Shown: positions 56,607 to 64,000 of the stretch, one piece after another
How positions within the stretch are numbered: position 1 is the stretch's first letter
How the letters are laid out: every line of letters begins with the position of its first letter
Source of the DNA: Aralia elata
Lineage: Eukaryota > Streptophyta > Magnoliopsida > Apiales > Araliaceae
Direction of reading: 5' to 3'
Length of the DNA: 64,000 nt
Assembly (NCBI GenBank): GCA_034770075.1
Contig: CM068386.1
Span: forward strand, 81,321,007-81,385,006
Translations under genes and position numbers: made by a program
The notes under the pieces: model-generated
The model's database searches: none
Told to the model about the DNA's origin: nothing
What the model saw: only the letters and a program-made list of their open reading frames with translations

Positions 56607-59600
56607 ATCCAGGCCCCATAAAAACAGCCTTGTCCTTAAGGATGAAATTTTGGAAACCTCTGATGTAGTTGATCCCAATCTTCCCAAGTTGATTCAGATG
56701 GCAGAGTGTTGTTCCATTAAACCAAAACCTCTATTGTTGTAACACTACCCTTCTTCACTATTCATATGTCTAAAATAGCCAAGGGCTCAACAAGAAACTG
56801 ACCTTGAGCATCCAACTATGGTAATGAAGCAAAAACTGAACAGTTAGAACCAATATTTTTTTTCAAAAGGGAAACATGAAACATTGGGTGGATTTTGGTA
56901 TCTACAGGTAGTAATAGCTTATAAACTATATTGCCTATTCTGTCTTCTACCAAAAAAGGTCCATAGTACTTGGGAGACAACTTCCCAAATCTGGTCTTAG
57001 ACAGTGTAATTTGTTTGTAAGGTTTAATTCTGAGGTATACCCAATCTCCTACCATAAAAGACCGTTCACTCCTAGCTTTGTCAGCAAAATGCTTTATTCG
57101 AGACTGGGCTGCAATTAAATTATGTTTGAGTAACTGTAGAAATTGAGTTCTATCTTGACAGAAGGCTCTTGTAGTTGAATCATGTACTCTACCATATTGA
57201 TGAAGGTTCAGATGAGGAGCTTTGTAGCCATACAAGGCTTCAAAAGGAGTGGTTTTCAGCCCACTATGGTAATGAGTATTATACCACCACTCAACTAGGG
57301 TTAACCAAGTGAACCAGGTATAAGGCTTTTGAGCAATCATGCATCGAAGATAACATTCCAGCAGCTGATAAAGCCTTTCTGTTTAACCATCAGTTTATGG
57401 GTGGTAGGAAGTGCTTAAATGCAGTTTTGTTCCCACCAATTTGAAGAGTGACTGCCAAAATAGGATGATGAAGACCTTATCTCTGTCTGAAACATTAGTT
57501 GTAGGAAATCCATGAAGCTTATAAATCTGAGAAATAAATATTTGTGCTAAATCTGCAGCAGTAAATGGATGCTTCAAAGCTATAAAATGGCCATACTTAG
57601 TTTACCTATCAACCACCACCCATATAGTTGTAAATCCACCAAACTTAGGTAATCATTCAATGAAGTCCATGGAGATATCAGTCCAAGGCAACTCAGGAAT
57701 AGGTAAAGGTTGTAATAAACCAGGAAGAGCAACTATTTCATGCTTCTGTTGTTGACATACATCACACTCCTTAACATACTTGGTAACATCAGCTTTAAGA
57801 GTGGACCAAAAGAAATACTTTGTCAATCTTTCATAAGTACCCTTTTATACCAGAATGTCCACCAGCAAGAGATGAATGAAATTCAGACAATAATTTTTGT
57901 CTCAACTGTAAACATGTCCCTACCACCAATCTGCCTTTAAACTTCAACCTTCCATTCTCAAAAGTAAAATCTAGCACAGATTGGGGGCATATCTGTAATT
58001 GAGAAATTAAGTCTCTAAGAACTTCATCTTCCTCCCATGATTTTGCTAATTCCAAAATCCACTGGGGAACCACCACAAACATAACAGAACAACTAATTGC
58101 TTGTGCAGATGAGTCACCATCAGGAAGCTGGTCACCAAATTCAAACTGTCTAGATAGACAATTAGCAGCCTTATTGTCTTGCCCTTTTTTATAAATTATT
58201 TTATAATCCAGCCCCATGAGTCTTCTAATCCATTTCTGTTGATTTGTAGTGGTAACCCTCTGGTCTAAGAGATACTTTAAACTATAGTGATCAGTTTTAA
58301 TTAACACCGTATTCCCCAAAAGATAATGTCTCCACTTGCTCACAGAATATAGCACAGCCATTAATTCCTTTTCATATGTAGACCAACCCAGATGCTTTGC
58401 TACTATAGCCTTGCTAAGGTAAGCTATGGGTCTTCCTTGCTGCATCAAAATAGCTCCTAGGCTATAATATGAAGCATCTGTTTCTAAGACAAAAGGAAGA
58501 GTAAAATCAGGTAAGGCCAGAAATGGGGCTCTTACCATGGCATCCTTAAGAGTTAGGAAAGTAGTAGTAGCCCACTCATGCCAACAAAACTTATCTTTCT
58601 TCAACAACTCAGTTAATGGCCTGCTAATTCGCCCATAATCTCGAATGAACTTCCTGTAATAACCTGTCAAGCCTAGAAATCCCCTTAGACTTTTAAGGTT
58701 ATGAGGCAAAGGCCAATTTGACATACACTCAATCTTGTCTGGATCAGTAGAAACACCTTCTTGAGTAATGATATGACCCATATATTGCACTTGTTCAGTT
58801 GCAAACACACACTTACTCCTTTTATCAAAAAGTACATTAGACTGCAATAGCTGTAAAGTCAGTCTCAAATGATCTAGATGTTCTTCATAGATTCTACTAT
58901 AAATGAGTATATCATCAAAGAATACTAGGATGAACTTTTTGAGGTAAGGTTTAAAATTTCATTCATCAATGATTGAAAAGTGGCTGGAGCATTTGTAAGA
59001 CCAAAAGGCATAACAAGAAATTCAAAATGGCTTGTATGTGTTCTAAAAGCAATTTTAGGTATGTTAGGCTCATGGACTCTAATCTGGTGATAACTTGATC
59101 TCAAATCAAGCTTAGAAAACCACTTAGAACCATGTAATTCATCCAAGAGTTCATCAATAGCTGGTATTGGAAATTTATCCTCAACAGTCATGTCATTTAA
59201 GGACCTATAATCCACACACATTCTCCAAGAACCATCATGTTTCTTAACTAGCAACACATGAAATGCATATGGGTTATTACTTGATTGTATAACTCCAGAA
59301 CTTAGCAATTCACTTACAATTTTTTTTATTTCTTCTTTTTGACCATAAGGATACCTGTAAGGCCTTAGATTGACTGGCTGACTTCCCTCCTTCAAGTTAA
59401 TGTGATGATTATGACTCCTGTTAGGTGGTAATGACTTTGGTTCCTAAAATACTCCAGAAAAGTTTTCCAATAATGCCTCAAATTGAGAACAGATTCCTTC
59501 TTTAGCCCCTTCGGAAATAACATAACAACCTTGTTTGTCCCCTTCTGCTCCATATTTTTGTTGCTCCTGATTGATCCAAAATAAGTATCCAAAATAACTA

Positions 59601-61242
59601 TGTGAAGTAGCATTAAGAGTTTTTTTGAATTCATCACGAGACATTAACTGCACCTTGGGTTCTATTTCCCAGTCCCTCCTTTTAAGATTACAGACCTTCC
59701 TTCCTTAACAAAAGACAATTGTAACTGATCAAAATCAAGGGTGACTAGATTGAATTGCTTGAGCCATTGTACTCCTACCACAACATTTATTCCTCCCAGT
59801 GGCAAGATCCTGCAATCATTAATGAATTCCTCTCCTTGAGCTGTCCATACAAATCCAATGCATTCCTGTGAACTTGTGACCTTGAACCCATCAGCTACAT
59901 AAATTGAAATTGGTTTAGTGTTTTTAACTTCAGCCTTGACTCTTCTTGCAACAGTAGGATCCATAAAGATATTGGTGCTTCCACTATCAATCAAGATTCT
60001 TAAAACCTTCCCGTTAGCCATACCAATAATCCTGATGGTTCTATTATCATTATGCCCAGAAAGAGCATATAATGTGATATAAACTTCAAGTTGATTACAA
60101 CCTTGTTCCTCTTTTCTGACTTCATCTACATCATTCTCATACTCTACTTCATCAACCTGACACTCTTTAGATGGCAACATCATGAATAAGTGAGGTTTTT
60201 TACATACATGTCCCAAGGTGTAAGGTTCATCACAAGAGAAACGTAAACCTTTCCTCCTTTTCTCTGAAATTTGTTCTCTAGTTAACCCTTTAACTAGCAG
60301 AAACTTACTAAATTTTGTATTAGGATTAACTATAGAATTATTCCCTGCAACAACATGTCCAACATTTTCTAGTCCTGCAGGTTTAATGGTTGGTACACAC
60401 ACACTTTTCTGAATGCTTGGAAGTGCAGATTTCATGCTCAACTTACTTCTCCTCAACCAAGCCTCCAGTTTAGCCTCCTCTACTCTAGCCAACCCAATCA
60501 ACTCCTTAACAGTAGGGATCTTCAACTCCTGTATTCCCAACCTAATTTCTTCCTTCAATCTTCCTACAAAGCAGTCATGAAGAATACTTCATTCAGTGAA
60601 GGATTCCTAACTAGTGACCAGCCTTTAAGCTCTTTGAATTTCTTCCTATACTCATTAACAGTACCAGTTTACTGCAAGTTCTTATGCTCACCTATTGGTA
60701 CCTCAATACATAATCGAGCATTAATCTCTTCAATAAAAGCATCCCAAGTTAACTATAGTCCTTCATGGATAAAACCTGAATACCATTCCTCAACTTCACC
60801 TTCTAAGTTCATTACAACAAAATACAACTTCTGATATTCAGCAATTACATGATGAGAAAAAAGTTTATTACACCTTCGAATCCATGCTCTTGGATTTTTT
60901 CCATCAAATTTAGGAAATTCATACTTGATTGTTTTGAATATACTGTTACTATTTTTTTCTATAGCAGATCTAGTCTCATATGAACCCATAATTGATCTTA
61001 TTTGGCTATTTGAAGTACTTGAAGTAGTTTGTGCATTTGGAATTCGAACTGAGATGAGAGCTTCAATTCCTTTCATCATTTGCTCAAATTTCTTATCCAT
61101 CCTTTCCTCCAAACTATTCTTCAAATTATCAGCAGACTCCTGGAACTCAGATTGCAGCTTCTGAATTGAATGAGCATGCTCACTGGCGAAGCTTTCCAAA
61201 TTAGTAATTCGCTGGTTATTGTTCGTCATACTGGATCAGCAG
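56606..61242 (-). mobile_element. Decayed chromovirus-type Ty3/Gypsy retrotransposon
   Basis: In minus order: gag, protease, RT, RNase H, integrase and a chromodomain-like tail, the Gypsy order with integrase last. The 5' LTR and primer-binding site are absent: only 13 bp separate the gag ATG from LTR family A at 61243, so that insertion or a deletion removed them. Multiple stops and frameshifts make it inactive. Confidence 0.85.
56640..61229 (-). pseudogene. Gypsy gag-pol polyprotein, broken by stops and frameshifts
   Basis: Gag from ATG 61229 (MTNNNQRITNLESFASEHAH; FPKFDGKNPRAWIRRCNKLF). It has a stop at about 60753, then continues in the same and other frames (IKELIGLARVEEAK-like helix, CDEPYTLGHVC half-knuckle). 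Protease has LIDSGSTNIFMD at about 59990. RT has NPYAFHVLLVKKHDGSWRMC, KLDLRSSYHQIRVHE, MPFGLTNAPATFQ and the catalytic FDDILIYSR at about 58905, reached by a frameshift near 58925. RNase H has LETDASYYSLGAILMQQGRP. Integrase is split over 57831-57860, 57577-57395 and 57340-56816 (HPMFHVSLLKK). After a stop at 56817-56819 come FLVEPLAILDI, another stop, and a chromodomain-like EVLV*WNNTLPSESTWEDWD. At least five lesions are visible. Confidence 0.85.
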
Positions 61243-61998
61243 TGTAAGATCCCGACTTTATGAAATAAAAGTTTATTATTTTCTTTATGATTATTTTTCT
61301 AAATAGTGAAGTGCTTAATTGTTATAAATGATAGTTAAGGGTGTTACATGCAAATTATCTGATAAACAGTATATCGGGGAATATTCCTTTTGTCGGGGAA
61401 TATTCTTTCTGTCGGAAAATATTATATTCGGTACCGTATGACGGTGCTGAAATGGCAATATTGTCAATGATAGTGGGCCTCACAACGGGTTAGCTGTCGG
61501 ATATAGAAAGTGATAGAAATTGGCGACAAAACTTTAACCGATAACTGTTGAAATACCCGGTGATAAAAAGAACAGTAAAACGCGTTATTCCACAGTAGCA
61601 CACGGTGTCGCACAGTGTTTTATATTATTGATTCAATAATTGATAAAGTAATAATTGCACAATATCTTGATTCAATAATTGTTACAGTAGCATCTGTATA
61701 ATATTTTTATTATTTGTCACGACACTGTAACTCATATTATTTGATATGATATTTTAGCATTATTGACAATGTCTAGAAATTCTGTCAAGGAAAAGGGTTA
61801 TTTAATTGCGCGCTATTTTTATGGAAGGCCCCCTCTTTCCTGGGAATAATCTAGTTGTCAGTATTGCGAGTATATGCTATCTGTGATATTAATACATTTA
61901 ACTCAATAATACAGAAAAAGGATTTATTGTGATAATGGAGTTATTTTTTTATAATGGTTTATCTTTTTGATAATGGAATTATCTTTTGATAATGGATT
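61243..61998 (+). repeat. LTR family A, copy 3 (inverted, partial)
   Basis: Starts TGTAAGATCCC, the reverse of the GGGGTCTTACA end at 9335 and 13748. It continues through the same blocks in reverse ('ggtaccgtatgacggtgc', 'aatacccggtgataaa', the 47-bp palindromic units, 'gataatggagttat') until a SIRE-type LTR interrupts it at 61999. The remainder would lie beyond the window. Confidence 0.8.
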
Positions 61999-63185
61999 TG
62001 TTGACTTTGTCATATTCTAAACCTAATGTTTTGATGATGATCTGTTTAATATTACTAAATTGCTTGGTGTGAATTTCAGGAAATTATTTCAAGAAGAACT
62101 GATGGTTTATTCAAGGAAGATTGAAGATTATTTTGGGTTTTAAAAAAAATATGTAAGGTCATTGCAAATATTTAATTTTTCAATACAAGGCTCTAGGACA
62201 TAATATTTGTGCATTAATTTATGATTGTTATAAATTATGTGCTGAGTGGTATGCCTGACTAAAGTAATGTTTGGTAACTAAATTATGCATGACAATGTTA
62301 CACGTTGGTTGATTTTATATATGCTCAACCGAGATATATGCATATTAATTAATTAATGTTACACATTAATTTATGCATGATGGACTATAAATATTTTGGC
62401 ATGCTTTATTGGTATATGAAACGTGTGGCAGTTAGTATTATTAAATATCTTGGAAACATAATTCTCACATATCCTATGGCGGCAATCTTGGAAAAAGAGA
62501 TAAGATGGACATTGATGTGTGATCATTATCTTTGACTTATTAGCCGGATCAGTTGGAAGGGTTTTGTTTATATCCGGATATTGTGATAAAGGTTAAATAT
62601 CTTGTTTCCGAGAAGAATGCTAACAGGTGGTTTTTGATAAGGCTTGTTTGTTTGCAACGTTAAATCATGATAAGGATTGTTTTAGTTGCAACGTTTACAA
62701 ATCAGAAGGATGCAACGGATATATTTTTTAAAGCCTATAAATTGCATGGAGTAATCAGATCATTAAGTAGAACAACTCCTACAGTGTACCGATTATATAC
62801 TAAAAAGAGATATTCTTCATATTGGTGCTATTAAAAAATTACTGCTGTGCTTTACATATTTTGATACTGTTCAGTATATTTTCGTGAGCTATAAACTGGT
62901 AACATCCTTCTATATTTAATTGATCATTGCATACATTAGTTGAGCCTTGCATTGGTTAATTGCTTATTTGCTTTGATCATTAGACCTCTATTATTGTAAT
63001 TTTAATTTTTAGACTAAGTGTTGTCTAGAGGAATTTAATCCAGGTGGATTAAGATTTGTTTACATACAAATTCAAGGAAGTATAGGTGCTTAAGGGGTGC
63101 ATTGGTGCATAAGGAGCAAAAGTGCTCAAGTGAATTTTTGTAATTCAAAATTTGTTAGAATTTGTATTGTAACGGAATTATTTTT

Positions 63186-63220
63186 AATAAAAGTTAGTCT
63201 CCAATACTAGTTGGTATTGG
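63186..63220 (+). terminator. LTR poly(A) signal followed by a palindrome
   Basis: AATAAA at 63186-63191, then CCAATACTAGTTGGTATTGG at 63201-63220, identical to the copy at 5024 and one base pair different from the perfect palindrome at 24651. Confidence 0.6.
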
Positions 63221-63694
63221 ACGTGGAGTAGGCTATTATTATAGAGGGTAATAGCTGAACCACGTAAAAAATCTTGGTGTTGATTTTTATTACTTGCTAT
63301 ACGTTAATTATCCAAAGTTAGTAAATTTTCTTAATTGTAAGAAAACTTGAATAATTGTTTTTTTCATTTATAAAATCACCAAGATATTTTCTTAAACAAA
63401 AAGTTCAATCCAGTTGACTGTATTCATTCAGTAGGTTACATTAATCAATACAGTAGACCAAATTGCTTTTCGATTAAGATTCAATACAGTCGATCATATT
63501 CATTCAGTAGACTGCATTCATCAATCTAGTAGGCTGAATTCAAAAGTGTGTTATAAATTTTTAAATTGGTAATAGTCTGTGTCCACACTTATTCAACCCC
63601 CCTTCTAAGTGTGCCTTATCTGAATTTCATTTGGTATCAGAGCTTGGCTCTACTTACTTGGTCTTAAAGGTGACTTGTAGGGAAAGATTCTGAC

Positions 63695-64000
63695 ATGGCA
63701 CAGTTTGGAAACAACAATCAAGAAGGTCAATCAACCAATAGACCACCACTGCTGTATGGAACAGAAAATTACAACTTCTGGAAATTCCGAATGAGGATTT
63801 ACCTAAAAAGGGATCCTTGGGAATGGTGGGTCGTGGAGAATGGACAAGTGATTCCAAGAAAAGATGACGGTACTCCAAAGACTCTACTAGAAATGGATTC
63901 AACCGAAACTTTTATGGTTTCCTATGATTCAAGAGCTATGAACACTCTACTAAGCGGCATGGTACAGTCCGAGATTGACAAAGTATTTTCATGCAACACA
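63695..64000 (+). CDS. Copia gag, N-terminal part (runs off window)
   Basis: 102 codons open to the window edge from the first ATG after the primer-binding site: MAQFGNNNQEGQSTNRPPLL, then YGTENYNFWKFRMRIYL and ENGQVIPRKDDGTPKT. The 'RPPLLYGTENYNFWKFRM' start is the standard entry of Copia gag proteins, which form the virus-like particle. No lesion is seen in the visible part, so this element could be more intact than the one at the left edge of the window. Confidence 0.85.
   Translation, partial: MAQFGNNNQEGQSTNRPPLLYGTENYNFWKFRMRIYLKRDPWEWWVVENGQVIPRKDDGTPKTLLEMDSTETFMVSYDSRAMNTLLSGMVQSEIDKVFSCNT

Larger units (their letters stand above)
61999..64000 (+). mobile_element. SIRE-type Ty1/Copia element, 5' part (continues beyond window)
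   Basis: 5' LTR 61999-63629 (1631 bp; TGTTGAC...TTTCA), then TGGTATCAGAGC at 63632-63643, the perfect initiator tRNA-Met primer-binding site, and gag from 63695. The LTR has a TATA at 62734, AATAAA at 63186, and the palindrome at 63201-63220. It is inserted in LTR family A. Confidence 0.92.

Noticed and set aside
1..64000. tRNA, rRNA or CRISPR loci
   Set aside because: No cloverleaf with the expected conserved arms, no rRNA sequence and no regularly spaced repeat-spacer array seen; TGGTATCAGAGC sites are retroelement primer-binding sites.

Overview
The window is AT-rich nuclear DNA from a flowering plant, most likely a eudicot. The evidence is split genes with GT-AG introns, an NLP (RWP-RK/PB1) regulator, fragments of plant AGPase and of a plant-type hexose carrier, and a dense nest of Copia, Gypsy, TRIM, Helitron, hAT, Mutator-like and Stowaway-like elements. 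I cannot name the species. There are no bacterial-style operons, rRNA genes, tRNA genes or CRISPR arrays. Most of the window is mobile DNA, and host genes survive mainly as islands or wreckage.

Layout. 1-5.24 kb: the 3' part of a SIRE-type Copia element (+), inserted in the gag of a minus-strand Gypsy element (5.24-6.5 kb). 6.68-13.75 kb: that element's long LTR (family 'A'), then a truncated second A copy split by a 2.24-kb solo LTR. 13.75-16.5 kb: non-coding repeats. 16.54-23.53 kb: a candidate non-autonomous Helitron (-) with exon fragments of at least four unrelated host genes (acidic ribosomal protein P2, an HMGB protein, ribosomal protein eS8, AGPase large subunit). 23.69-25.03 kb: a solo SIRE-type LTR. 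25.54-31.05 kb: a complete young Copia element (-) with matching LTRs and a perfect CATAA target duplication. 32.03-33.15 kb: a hAT-like element. 33.47-34.21 kb: remnant of a probable DUF632 gene (+). 35.4-42.7 kb: an NLP regulator locus (-) with a rearranged, partly duplicated domain set, interrupted by a Stowaway-like MITE and a TRIM. 43.97-46.42 kb: a sugar/H+ symporter pseudogene (-) broken by a hAT MITE, a Stowaway MITE, a nonsense codon and frameshifts. 47.11-54.38 kb: a non-autonomous LTR element (-) with a 1.65-kb internal tandem duplication. 54.76-56.15 kb: a Mutator-like foldback element with about 0.6-kb arms. 56.2-61.23 kb: a decayed chromovirus-type Gypsy element (-). 61.24-62.0 kb: a third LTR-A copy, inverted relative to the others. 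62.0-64.0 kb: the 5' LTR, primer-binding site and gag start of another SIRE-type Copia element (+) that runs off the window.

The only host gene that might still make a substantial protein is the NLP locus, which would act as a nuclear, nitrate-type transcription regulator. The observations most worth following up are the gene-capturing Helitron, the NLP module rearrangement, and repeat families carrying snRNA-type promoter motifs (USE plus TATA at fixed spacing).
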